In this document: in pieces, positions 18,912 through 26,497 of the stretch
Numbering within the stretch: the first letter of the stretch is position 1
Layout of the letters: each line of letters starts with the position of its first letter
Origin: Cohnella sp. CFH 77786
Lineage (GTDB): Bacteria; Bacillota; Bacilli; Paenibacillales; Paenibacillaceae
Assembly: GCF_019400745.1 (NCBI RefSeq)
Contig: NZ_WJIB01000001.1
Coordinates: 434,001-498,000 of the forward strand
Direction: 5' to 3'
DNA: 64,000 nucleotides
The notes under the pieces: model-generated
Database searches by the model: none
Seen by the model: the letters and a program-made list of their open reading frames with translations, nothing else
Told to the model about the DNA's origin: nothing
Made by a program: the position numbers and the translations under genes

Positions 18912-19580
18912 TTATAGCCTGTAGCGATAAGACCGGGGAGTCAACTCATAAAAGCGATGACGCTGCACTCCTTTCCCCGCCGGAGCCAGCAAGCCTTTAT
19001 CCTCCATCTCCTTCAGCACTTTTGAAGCAAATGATCTGCCGGAACCCAAACAGAAGCACACATCCGCAGGCCGCAACAAACGATGGATGGATTTCGAATA
19101 CCGGATGACTTCCCTTTCGTAAATGTTAAGCTCCTTGTAAGCCGCCTCCAGTCCGAAGCCGCCGTACCTGCCGATTAGCTCCGCGAAGGAACTGCTGCAT
19201 TCGGCAGGATTGCTCTCCAGCTCGTCTTTGCTAAACGGCGTATAGATAAATCCGTTGGCCGCGATCGTCCTCACTTTTCTTTTCTCGAAAGAAAATCGGT
19301 CGCGAGTGATATTCTGCGCATGAGAGGTGAAGCCCTCGGATTCCAGCGCCAAAGCTGCCGTGGTTTCCAGCGCGTCGATGTAGACCTTCACACCGGAGCG
19401 CCTGACCAACTCATACTCGAGCACGAAGCCATCCAGAGATTTCTTGACCGGCCAAACGGCCGCCTCCAACATGCGCTTCGTACCGTGCAAATCGCCGCAC
19501 AGCATTTCCAGACGCTGTCCCGACGCCTCCCTTTTCTGCTTTTCCAATAGCTTCGCAAACTCCGTTTCGAACATACTCAT
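18912..19580 (-). CDS. Predicted DUF559/Vsr-like nuclease-fold protein with C-terminal winged helix
   Basis: A 222-residue protein without signal or membrane segment. Residues 55-120 follow the order of motifs seen in DUF559/Vsr-type PD-(D/E)xK endonucleases: KVYIDALE (Asp69), then LALESEGFTSH (Glu80, Glu82, His87), then TRDRFSFEKRKVRTIAANG, then FIYTPFSKDEL. Residues about 152-222 read as a winged helix: REVIRYSKSIHRLL, ADVCFCLGSG, SKVLKEMEDKGLLAP, RHRFYELT. The family name is inference from pattern only, and the catalytic residues do not match the classic set exactly, so it may bind DNA without cutting. ATG 19580 has GGAGG 8 bases upstream; a longer frame upstream has no ribosome site. It stands alone between two tandem arrays. 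Confidence 0.65.
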   Translation of the reverse strand: MSMFETEFAKLLEKQKREASGQRLEMLCGDLHGTKRMLEAAVWPVKKSLDGFVLEYELVRRSGVKVYIDALETTAALALESEGFTSHAQNITRDRFSFEKRKVRTIAANGFIYTPFSKDELESNPAECSSSFAELIGRYGGFGLEAAYKELNIYEREVIRYSKSIHRLLRPADVCFCLGSGRSFASKVLKEMEDKGLLAPAGKGVQRHRFYELTPRSYRYRL

Positions 19581-19733
19581 CCGATTCGCCTCCGCTTTTT
19601 GATAAACAAAAACGCCGCCCGCTCCCGAAGGAAACGAACGGCGTGTGCTACACGTCCGATGCATACGATATTCTCGCGAAAGTTGCCTGGGCTGTACGGA
19701 ACTGGACAGTTCGGGTCACCGATAATACGAGTT
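19581..19733. other. Upstream region of the nuclease-like gene
   Basis: This stretch carries the ribosome site of the nuclease-like gene and an imperfect inverted repeat around ACGCCG/CGGCGT. I could not assign a clear promoter or any small gene. Confidence 0.4.
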
Positions 19734-19905
19734 CCAAGCCATCGACTCTTCACTCCCCAGTCCCGACGCTGCGGGAATCCAAGCCACCGACTCTTCACTC
19801 CCCGGTCCCCCCGCTGCGGGATTCCAAGCCACCGAGCCTGCACTCCCCAGTCCCCCCGCTGCGGGAATCGAAGCCACCGATGCTCCAATCACCACTGGAA
19901 ACGAT
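19734..19905. repeat. Tandem array, 45-bp unit, about 3.5 copies
   Basis: Units begin at 19734, 19779, 19824 and 19869 (CCAAGCCACCGACTCTTCAC and variants), a period of exactly 45 bases. Several frames on both strands stay open because 45 is a multiple of three, but none has a start with a ribosome site, so I take it as a non-coding minisatellite. It lies between the nuclease-like gene and the LiaF-like gene, both transcribed leftward. Confidence 0.85.
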
Positions 19906-19949
19906 TTCCAGCCCATCCTATTCCGCACGACGTTCTTCCCCGTCTCCGC

Positions 19950-20432
19950 TTACCAGATTCGCGGACGGCGAAGCACGAGCCAAGCCCCGAACCCGATCAA
20001 GACGATGGCGAGCAAATAGATGCCCCACGTCCACAGCAGCGTCATGCCGAAAAGCACGATGGACAACGCGGCGAGGGAAATCGCGGCGGTCCAGACCGTC
20101 TTGGAGCGCGAGTAGCCGAATATGTAATATTCATACAGACCGACCGCTACGGCAAACGGGAAGAAGGGCCACAAGTACTTCATCAGGTCCCATCCGAACC
20201 AGTTGCCGATCAGCAAAATCAGGGAAACGACCGTCAAAATGCCAGCGGGCACGAGGACGATGGACGGAACGATTCTCCCGAAGTAGAGCACGTGCAGCAA
20301 CACGCCCGGAACAAGAACGAACAAAGGCCAGAACACGGATCCGATAAATGCGAAAACGCCCAATTTGCCCAGCAGAATGACCAACCCCGCGGCCAACACC
20401 AAAACGCCCACTGCGGCGGATTGCTTGTTCAC
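19950..20432 (-). CDS. LiaF-like/DUF5668-type membrane protein
   Basis: A 160-residue integral membrane protein with five or six hydrophobic segments covering most of its length (about 7-25, 29-50, 57-77, 85-105, 112-132, 134-152). Repeated GxxLLxGKLG and FWPLFVLVPG phrases resemble the N-terminal membrane half of LiaF/LiaI-type proteins (DUF5668), which sense cell-envelope stress; the cytosolic LiaF tail is absent. The start is GTG 20432 after GGGGGAG. It is not linked to a LiaRS two-component system here, so the stress role is only suggested. Confidence 0.65.
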   Translation of the reverse strand: MNKQSAAVGVLVLAAGLVILLGKLGVFAFIGSVFWPLFVLVPGVLLHVLYFGRIVPSIVLVPAGILTVVSLILLIGNWFGWDLMKYLWPFFPFAVAVGLYEYYIFGYSRSKTVWTAAISLAALSIVLFGMTLLWTWGIYLLAIVLIGFGAWLVLRRPRIW

Positions 20433-20583
20433 GACGGCTCCCCCACTTCATAGACAGACTCTCGGACGGCATGAACCGTTGTCGGTTTATGACATCTTTT
20501 TTTAATCCTAGTGTACTGGAAGTCCGGGGAAAAAACCAGTCGGGAAAACGACGTCAACTCCCATCTCCGCCAAAACCTCCGGG

Positions 20584-21261
20584 TTACGCGCTCCTCCGGC
20601 GCTTAATGAACAACGCGGCCGCCAAAATCACGCCTGCAGCAAGGCAAGGGAACGCCTTCTGGCCCTCGGAGGCCATCGCGGGAAGCACTCTGGCAAGCCC
20701 TTCGTCATGAAGCATCATTTCGCCCGCCGTATAAGCGAGAAGCGCTCCGCCTACATACGACAGCGCGGGTATCCGGTCCAACAGTCGGATAATAAAAGCA
20801 CTGCCCCAAATGATCATCGGAATGCTCATGGCGATCCCGATGAGCAGCATGACGAAGTCGCCGTCCGCCACCGCCGCGACCGCCAGGACGTTGTCCAAGC
20901 TCATGACGAAATCGGCCGCCACGATCGTCCATACCGCTCCCGCCAGGCCGGTGACGGCGGAAGAGCGGGTGTCGTGGCTGTCGCCCCGTTCCAGCATCAG
21001 CTTCAGAGCGATCACGAACAGCAGCAGGGCCCCCGCCGTCTGGAGGAAAGGAATGCCGAGCATGGCTACGGCTCCCCACGTCAGCAGGCAACGAAGAAGC
21101 ACGGCGGCCGCCGCTCCCCACCATACCGCCCGCCTCCGCTGAGGATGTGGAAGACGCCTTGCCGTCATCGCGATCACGAGGGCGTTGTCGCCGCTGAGCA
21201 GCAAATTGATCAAAGTGATCTCCATAAACACGATGAAACGGTCCAGCAACTCCGCGCCCAT
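20584..21261 (-). CDS. TerC-family membrane protein (YjbE type)
   Basis: A 225-residue polytopic protein with about seven membrane segments. It carries the two TerC signature sites: LLLSGDNALVIAMTARRL near residue 20 and VAADFVMSLDNVLAVAAVAD near residue 115, whose Asp and Asn residues are proposed metal ligands. The closest B. subtilis relatives, YjbE/YkoY, have been described as manganese exporters that metallate secreted enzymes. Residues 200-225 end in a short basic tail. ATG 21261 follows AAGGGGG. It is divergent from a second TerC gene, with 119 bases between. Confidence 0.88.
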   Translation of the reverse strand: MGAELLDRFIVFMEITLINLLLSGDNALVIAMTARRLPHPQRRRAVWWGAAAAVLLRCLLTWGAVAMLGIPFLQTAGALLLFVIALKLMLERGDSHDTRSSAVTGLAGAVWTIVAADFVMSLDNVLAVAAVADGDFVMLLIGIAMSIPMIIWGSAFIIRLLDRIPALSYVGGALLAYTAGEMMLHDEGLARVLPAMASEGQKAFPCLAAGVILAAALFIKRRRSA

Positions 21262-21380
21262 GCATACACCCCCTTATCAAGGTGTATGTACAAGCCGGCG
21301 AGGATATGTAACGAGGAAAATGAATCCTTTCCGATTTTCGGACGTATTACTGTTCTGCACAGAGGTAAGGAGGAGCGAAA

Positions 21381-22124
21381 GTGGACTGGATGACGGATTT
21401 CATTTCGGATTTGGGTACGCTGCAATTTTGGTCTTCGCTTTTAACGATCGTCTTCATCGATCTTCTGCTTGCGGGGGATAACGCGATCGTCATCGGACTG
21501 GCCGCCAGGAACTTGCCGAAGGAGCAACAGAAGAAAGCGATCCTATGGGGAACGGCCGGCGCGGTCGGCATCCGGATCCTCGCGACGGTCCTTGTCGTCT
21601 GGCTGCTCGACATCCCTTTCCTGCTCGCGCTCGGCGGCGTCGTTCTGCTTTGGATCGCATACAAGCTGCTCGTCCAGGAAGACCAGCACGAAAACATTAA
21701 ACCCGCGTCGACCCTGCTCGCTTCGATCCGCACGATCGTCATCGCGGACGCGGCAATGGGACTCGACAACGTCATCGCCGTTGCGGGCGCGGCGCACGGC
21801 AGCTTCATTCTCGTCGTGCTCGGCCTGCTGATCAGCATTCCGATCGTCGTATGGGGGAGCACGCTGTTCATCAAAATCATCGACCGCTACAAATGGATCA
21901 TCTACGTCGGTTCCGGCGTTTTAGCCTACACCGCCGCGAAGATGATTACGCATGAAAAACGATTCACGGATTTCTTCGGAGACAATCCGGTGCTGACCTG
22001 GACATTCGATGCAACGATGGTCGCTTTGGTGATCGTAGCGGGCTTGTGGACGAACGCGGTAAAGGCGCGCAGGGCTCAGCAAGGAGAAGCGGCAGCAGGC
22101 AACGAAAACAGGGAAACGTCTTAA
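21381..22124 (+). CDS. TerC-family membrane protein, second copy
   Basis: A 247-residue polytopic protein with the same TerC signatures: LLLAGDNAIVIGLAARNLP near residue 27 and VIADAAMGLDNVIAVAGAAHG near residue 113. It has seven or so membrane segments and a C-terminal basic tail (NAVKARRAQQ). It is a clear paralogue of the divergent gene, especially around the two metal sites and GSxxFIxxxDR. Manganese or other divalent metal efflux is likely from the family. The start is GTG 21381 after AAGGAGG. No yybP-ykoY manganese riboswitch is evident in the 119-base gap. Confidence 0.88.
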   Translation: MDWMTDFISDLGTLQFWSSLLTIVFIDLLLAGDNAIVIGLAARNLPKEQQKKAILWGTAGAVGIRILATVLVVWLLDIPFLLALGGVVLLWIAYKLLVQEDQHENIKPASTLLASIRTIVIADAAMGLDNVIAVAGAAHGSFILVVLGLLISIPIVVWGSTLFIKIIDRYKWIIYVGSGVLAYTAAKMITHEKRFTDFFGDNPVLTWTFDATMVALVIVAGLWTNAVKARRAQQGEAAAGNENRETS

Positions 22125-22134
22125 GGCGTTTCCC
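22111..22134 (+). terminator. Hairpin at the end of the second terC gene
   Basis: GGGAAACG pairs with CGTTTCCC around an 8-base loop that includes the stop codon. There is no T-run after it, so termination is uncertain. Confidence 0.4.
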
Positions 22135-22165
22135 TGACGAGTTCCCCAAAAGTAAAGATTGCGTC

Positions 22166-23389
22166 TTAAAACCATTGATCTTCTTGAGCAGCCGCACGGG
22201 TATCCGAGCGGCTTTTTTCCGTCAAAACGACCGTATCGGTGCCGTTCACCGCTTCCTCGATTAACCGGTCCAACTCGGAGCCAAGCTGCTTCTCCACGTT
22301 TTCGATGACGCGAAGATTCGGGTTCGTCGCGGGCGACTTCGGCACGAACAAGGTGCAACAGTCCTCATAGGGAAGGATGGACGTCTCGTAGGTGCCGATT
22401 TTTTCGGCGATTCGGATGATTTCGAGCTTATCCATCATCACCAGGGGGCGAAGCAGCGGAAGCGAAGTCTCTCTTCCGATCACATTCATGCTGCCGAGGG
22501 TCTGACTCGCCACCTGTCCCAGGCTGTCGCCGGTCACGATCGCCAGCGCTCCCCGCTTCTCCGCCAAACGTTCCGCGATCCGAAGCATGGAGCGGCGCAT
22601 TAGCGTGATGATCAAGTGCTCCTGCCCGGTTTGCGCCAGCCTCGTCTGCAGCTCGGTGAAAGGCACCAGATGCAGATGGATCGACCCGCCGTAATAAGCT
22701 AATCTCTGCGCCAAAGAGACGACCTTCTCTTTGGCTTGCTCGCTCGTAAACGGATAGCTGTGAAAATGCACCGCTTCGATCTGCAGCCCTTTGCGCATCG
22801 ACATCCATCCCGCCACGGGACTGTCGATGCCCCCGGACAGCAGCAGCATGGCCTTGCCGTTCATGCCCAGCGGGAATCCGCCGGACGCCTCCTCCACGCC
22901 CGCATAAACATAGGTGCCTTCAGGCTGGATGTCGACCTTCAGCTCCGTATCCGGGTTGCGGACGTCCACCTTGAGCTCGGGCGAATTTCGCAGCACATGG
23001 GCCCCGACCAGATGGTTCATTTCCTGGGAATCGTGCGGATATGCTTTCCATGCCCGCTTGACGGTGACCTTGAACGTTGCGGGCGTTGGCCGCACTTGCC
23101 GGAACACGCGCAGCGCCGTTTCCCGGATTTCCTGAAGATCGTGCCCGCAGCGGAGAACCCGGCTGAACGACACGATCCCGAACACGTCCTTCAAACGACC
23201 GGCAACCGCCCGGTAAGGCTCGCCGTTCAGCTCGATATAGAGCCGGCCGTACGTTTTGCGATAGTTTAATCCGGGGTATGCGGCGAGCGCCGTCTTCACC
23301 TGGCGAACCATCAGGTCCTCGAACCGTCCCCGGTTGCGCCCTTTGATCGTCAATTCCCCGAATCGCACCAAAATCAAATCCTCGTTCAT
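22166..23389 (-). CDS. thiI: tRNA 4-thiouridine synthase ThiI
   Basis: This 407-residue enzyme adenylates U8 of tRNA and inserts sulfur to give 4-thiouridine. The N-terminal ferredoxin-like and THUMP domains occupy about residues 1-165 (LVRFGELTIKGRNRGRFE; YGRLYIELNG). The adenylation domain carries the PP-loop LLLSGGIDSPVAGWM near residue 185, then VVSLAQRLAYYGG and ALAIVTGDSLGQVASQT. The rhodanese domain found in E. coli ThiI is absent, as in B. subtilis, so sulfur transfer would come straight from the partner cysteine desulfurase. That partner, NifZ-like, is encoded immediately upstream and overlaps by 4 bases (ATGA). Confidence 0.95.
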   Translation of the reverse strand: MNEDLILVRFGELTIKGRNRGRFEDLMVRQVKTALAAYPGLNYRKTYGRLYIELNGEPYRAVAGRLKDVFGIVSFSRVLRCGHDLQEIRETALRVFRQVRPTPATFKVTVKRAWKAYPHDSQEMNHLVGAHVLRNSPELKVDVRNPDTELKVDIQPEGTYVYAGVEEASGGFPLGMNGKAMLLLSGGIDSPVAGWMSMRKGLQIEAVHFHSYPFTSEQAKEKVVSLAQRLAYYGGSIHLHLVPFTELQTRLAQTGQEHLIITLMRRSMLRIAERLAEKRGALAIVTGDSLGQVASQTLGSMNVIGRETSLPLLRPLVMMDKLEIIRIAEKIGTYETSILPYEDCCTLFVPKSPATNPNLRVIENVEKQLGSELDRLIEEAVNGTDTVVLTEKSRSDTRAAAQEDQWF

Positions 23390-24555
23390 GCCCGGCTCCT
23401 CTCCAGCGGCTTCAACTTGCGCACCGTCAGGCGCAGCCGTTCGCCCAGGGCGTCGATGTCCTGTTCCGTATGTTCGTCGCCGAAGCTGATCCGGATGCTG
23501 CCCGTCGCCCGGTCATCCCCCAAGCCCATCGCCCGAAGCACGCGGCTCGGCTGCAGGCTTTTGGAAGAACAGGCCGATTGGGTGGAGACGAGTACCCCGT
23601 GCTCCTCGAGCATGTGGACGAGCACCTCCGGCCTCATGCCCGGATACGATAAATTGACGACATGAGGCGCTGTCCTCTCCTCTTCGGCAGCCCCGTATCC
23701 GTTCAGGACCAGCTCAGGAATGTCCGCCGCGATCGCAAGCAGCCGCCGCCGCAGCGCGAACATCCGATTTCTTCTTTCCTCTGCGGATTCCGTGGACAGC
23801 CGGAAAGCCTGGGCCATGCCGACGATCCCCGGCACGTTGTGCGTTCCCCCGCGAACGCCTTCCTCTTGCGATCCCCCCGCAAGCAAAGGCTCGAGCTGCA
23901 GCCCTTCCCGGACGAACAGGAATCCGGCTCCCTTCGGCCCTTGGAATTTATGGGCAGACCCGCTGTACATGTCGATCCCCCATTCGCGAAGGCAAACGGG
24001 AACTTTGCCGATCGCCTGGACGCCGTCGACGTGGAAACGGACGTGAGGAAAACGGGCAAGCGCGGCGCCGATTTCCCGAATGGGCTGAACGGTACCCGTT
24101 TCGTTGTTCACGTGCATGACGCTGACGAGAACCGTATCGGGGCGGATAGCCGCGACGACGTCTTCGATCCTGACGCGGCCGAATTCGTCGACCTGCAGCC
24201 AAGTCACGTCCACGCCGGTTCCTTCCAGCTGCTTCGCGCATCGGTACACGGAGGCATGCTCGACCGTCGTCGTGATCAAATGTTTCGCCGGACGTCCCCG
24301 CCGGCCCCAGATGCCTTTGAGCGCCAGGTTGTTGCTCTCGGTTCCGCCCGACGTCAGCACGATTTCACCCGGTTTGACGCCCAATCCGGCGGCCAGCCCC
24401 AAGCGCGCCCGATCCACAAGCTTCAACGCCTCCTTCCCCGCGCGGTGGAGCGCGGCCGCGTTGGCGTAATGAAGCTTCATCACCTCATAGACCGTCTCCG
24501 CCACTTGCCGATGGAGCGGCGCGGATGCGCAATGATCGAAATAGAGCGTGTTCAT
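23386..24555 (-). CDS. nifZ: Cysteine desulfurase, NifS/NifZ type
   Basis: A 389-residue PLP enzyme that takes sulfur from cysteine. Visible motifs are YFDHCASAPLH at the N-terminus, LTSGGTESNNLALKG, the PLP-Asp region RFHVDGVQAIGKVP, the lysine motif SAHKFQGPKGAGFLFV (Lys near 204), and the cysteine-bearing loop VLVSTQSACSSKSLQPSRVL (Cys near 327). Directly followed by thiI with an ATGA overlap, it matches the NifZ-ThiI pair of B. subtilis that makes 4-thiouridine. GGGGAG lies just before ATG 24555. The lysine and cysteine positions are approximate counts. Confidence 0.93.
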   Translation of the reverse strand: MNTLYFDHCASAPLHRQVAETVYEVMKLHYANAAALHRAGKEALKLVDRARLGLAAGLGVKPGEIVLTSGGTESNNLALKGIWGRRGRPAKHLITTTVEHASVYRCAKQLEGTGVDVTWLQVDEFGRVRIEDVVAAIRPDTVLVSVMHVNNETGTVQPIREIGAALARFPHVRFHVDGVQAIGKVPVCLREWGIDMYSGSAHKFQGPKGAGFLFVREGLQLEPLLAGGSQEEGVRGGTHNVPGIVGMAQAFRLSTESAEERRNRMFALRRRLLAIAADIPELVLNGYGAAEEERTAPHVVNLSYPGMRPEVLVHMLEEHGVLVSTQSACSSKSLQPSRVLRAMGLGDDRATGSIRISFGDEHTEQDIDALGERLRLTVRKLKPLERSRA

Positions 24556-24582
24556 GTCTCCCCGCCATTCTTCGTTCCGAAT

Positions 24583-24637
24583 AAAAGAAAAAGATCAAAC
24601 CGGGCGCCGTCGGTCACGCCCGTCTTGATCCCCGTAA
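24583..24637 (-). terminator. Intrinsic terminator after the SLT transglycosylase gene
   Basis: On the minus strand GATCAAGACGGGCG pairs with CGCCCGGTTTGATC around a 10-base loop, followed by TTTTTCTTTT. It separates the transglycosylase gene from nifZ-thiI. Confidence 0.92.
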
Positions 24638-24652
24638 GCTTTGCGGCCTGCT

Positions 24653-25366
24653 TTATGCCTCCCGGCCCCACTGGTGTGCTGCCGAAAGTACTTTGTCGAT
24701 ATAGTGCTGCGTCTCTTCGGGAAGTTCCGCCAGACGCTGGCGAACGAGCTCGTCGTTGATCAAGCCGAGGCGGTCGACCCGTCCGGGTCCGGCGTTATAA
24801 GCGGCCAAAGCCGTTGAGACGTTGCCGTCGTATTTGCGAAGCAAGTAAGACAGAAACCGGGCGCCCCCGTCGATGTTCTGGACCGGATCCAAAGAATCCG
24901 CGACCCCCAGCCCCCGGGCGGTGTCGTCCATCAACTGCATAAGACCTTTGGCCCCTGCCGGCGACACAGCGTCGGCGCGAAATCCGGATTCCGTTTGGAT
25001 AACGCCTTTGATCAGCGCGGGATCAAGACCGTATTTGGCGGCAGCCGCGGCGATCAATCCGTCGTAAGCCGCGCTGTCCGCTTGGTCATCGGCTGCGGAA
25101 CCCCCGCTCCAGCCGTAAGGCATGGTGAAGGAAAGGCCGGACAATCTGGAACCGGAATCCCCCGTTGGAAACGGAACATCGGAAGCCGATGATGAAGATT
25201 CCATGAATTCGTTCAACATAAGGCCGAACAACCCTCCGTCCTCTCCGGAAAACGACGGAGACGGATCCAAAGGATTAGCGTTGTTGATCCATTGCGAAAG
25301 CAGCATCTGTTTGACGACGCGCGGATCTGCCGATACGTTCAATTCCGATCGCTCCTGTGCGGGCAT
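24653..25366 (-). CDS. Lytic transglycosylase, SLT domain
   Basis: A 237-residue protein. The first 95 residues are low-complexity and Ser/Gly-rich with no obvious signal peptide. Residues about 100-235 form a Slt70-type lysozyme fold: AAAAKYGLDPALIKGVIQTESGF (catalytic Glu in QTESGF), SPAGAKGLMQLMDDTARGLG, NIDGGARFLSYLLRKYDGN and ALAAYNAGPGRVDR. These enzymes cleave peptidoglycan with formation of anhydromuramyl ends. It resembles the B. subtilis YjbJ/CwlQ group. Export without a classical signal is an open point. A promoter was not assigned. A strong terminator follows. Confidence 0.88.
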   Translation of the reverse strand: MPAQERSELNVSADPRVVKQMLLSQWINNANPLDPSPSFSGEDGGLFGLMLNEFMESSSSASDVPFPTGDSGSRLSGLSFTMPYGWSGGSAADDQADSAAYDGLIAAAAAKYGLDPALIKGVIQTESGFRADAVSPAGAKGLMQLMDDTARGLGVADSLDPVQNIDGGARFLSYLLRKYDGNVSTALAAYNAGPGRVDRLGLINDELVRQRLAELPEETQHYIDKVLSAAHQWGREA

Positions 25367-25445
25367 CTATCCTAATAAAATCAATTGTACATCATGTCCG
25401 CCGGTTCGACCAGTCCCGACACGTCCGGATACCCGCTCACCGGCA

Positions 25446-25661
25446 CTATTTTTTGCTTTTCGGCTTAAACGTCAGGCAACAGGTAACGGACGAGGCTTTC
25501 GCATAATCCTGATGGGCATCGAATTCTTCTTCCCCGAACTCCTCGTTGAGGTTGACGGTCGAATGCGCATCGATTTCGATGGCGATCTCGTCGGCCCCGC
25601 ACCGGTTCCCCTGGTTCCAGTACGAACAGTTGCTGACGCTGCAGGCGACGCCTTTCGGCAT
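25446..25661 (-). CDS. DUF1540 cysteine-rich small protein
   Basis: A 71-residue protein with two cysteine clusters: an N-terminal CSVSNCSYWNQGNRCGADEI of the DUF1540 type and a C-terminal SSVTCCLTF. Such spacing suggests metal binding. DUF1540 proteins are common in spore formers and their function is unknown. ATG 25661 is chosen because GGGGGG lies 8 bases upstream; a GTG three codons earlier would overlap that site. Confidence 0.82.
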   Translation of the reverse strand: MPKGVACSVSNCSYWNQGNRCGADEIAIEIDAHSTVNLNEEFGEEEFDAHQDYAKASSVTCCLTFKPKSKK

Positions 25662-25788
25662 GCAAATCACCCCCCGGTCCTAGTGTACGCCGGCGATAAC
25701 CGGGTATGCGGACCGGAGGGTGGAGGTTGCAGGAATACCGACAAGGTCCCCGAAAGTGACGCCCTTGGGGGGAGCCCCCGAAACCCAT

Positions 25789-26286
25789 TTATTTGCTCTG
25801 GCCCGACATGCGTCGTTGGGTCAGGTAGTCGCTCTCATAGTAAGCCAAGTCGTCGCGCAATTCCTCATATACCCGGGAAACGTTCAGAACGACGTCCCGC
25901 GCGGCCCGTACGGGCTTGATGCGGAACCGGATGGCATCCTGTCCCGTGTAAGCGTACCGCCCGTCCTCCGAATAACACTCGTTCTTCGGATAGAAAAAGG
26001 CGTTCACGCAATGGTGGTACACCTCGTACAAAGTGCGTTCGGCTTGCTCGACGTCGAAATTCGGACGACGGAGCAGCGCGCCCAGCTTCTCGAAAGCCAC
26101 TTCCGAGAAGACGAGCAGGTGGCGCAAATCGGAGAGCAGGCCGCCGTAGAACGCTTGCGCTTCGGCGCTGTTCTCTTGGACGAGCTCGGGCAGAGCGTGT
26201 CCGTTCAGGAATTGCTCCAGCTCCAGGATGGCGGTTTTCAGTTTTTCCCGGCTGGATTCGGCGATTCCTTTGATATTGGCTGGCAT
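25789..26286 (-). CDS. DUF3907 (YpuI) family protein
   Basis: A 165-residue soluble, mainly helical protein. The phrases ERTLYEVYHHCVNAFFYPKNECYSED, AYTGQDAIRFR and VYEELRDDLAYYESDYLTQRRM (each read in part) match the DUF3907/YpuI family of Bacillales, for which no function is known. AAGGGG lies about 7 bases before ATG 26286. It appears to be a single-gene unit. Confidence 0.78.
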   Translation of the reverse strand: MPANIKGIAESSREKLKTAILELEQFLNGHALPELVQENSAEAQAFYGGLLSDLRHLLVFSEVAFEKLGALLRRPNFDVEQAERTLYEVYHHCVNAFFYPKNECYSEDGRYAYTGQDAIRFRIKPVRAARDVVLNVSRVYEELRDDLAYYESDYLTQRRMSGQSK

Positions 26287-26497
26287 GATGGTTCCCCTTT
26301 CATTGTCCCGAAGCGTAATTCACCGTAGATGTTCGGATGCGAAGCATCCCGCGGGCACAGTCTCGCGAAATTCTACCTCATCGTACCATAAATTCATCGC
26401 GAAAGGTACTGCCTAAGGGGCGAATGCGCCGTATATTTTTCCCTCGTCCCCTTCATGCTAACGGAAACTGCATCGGGAACGTAAGGAGGTTCGACAC

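Noticed and set aside
19643..20347. A 234-codon and a 284-codon open frame on the plus strand across the 45-bp array
   Set aside because: They stay open only because 45 is a multiple of three and then run antisense through the LiaF-like gene. No ribosome site was found.
21262..21380. yybP-ykoY manganese riboswitch before the terC genes
   Set aside because: I could not find the conserved loops of that riboswitch in the 119 bases.
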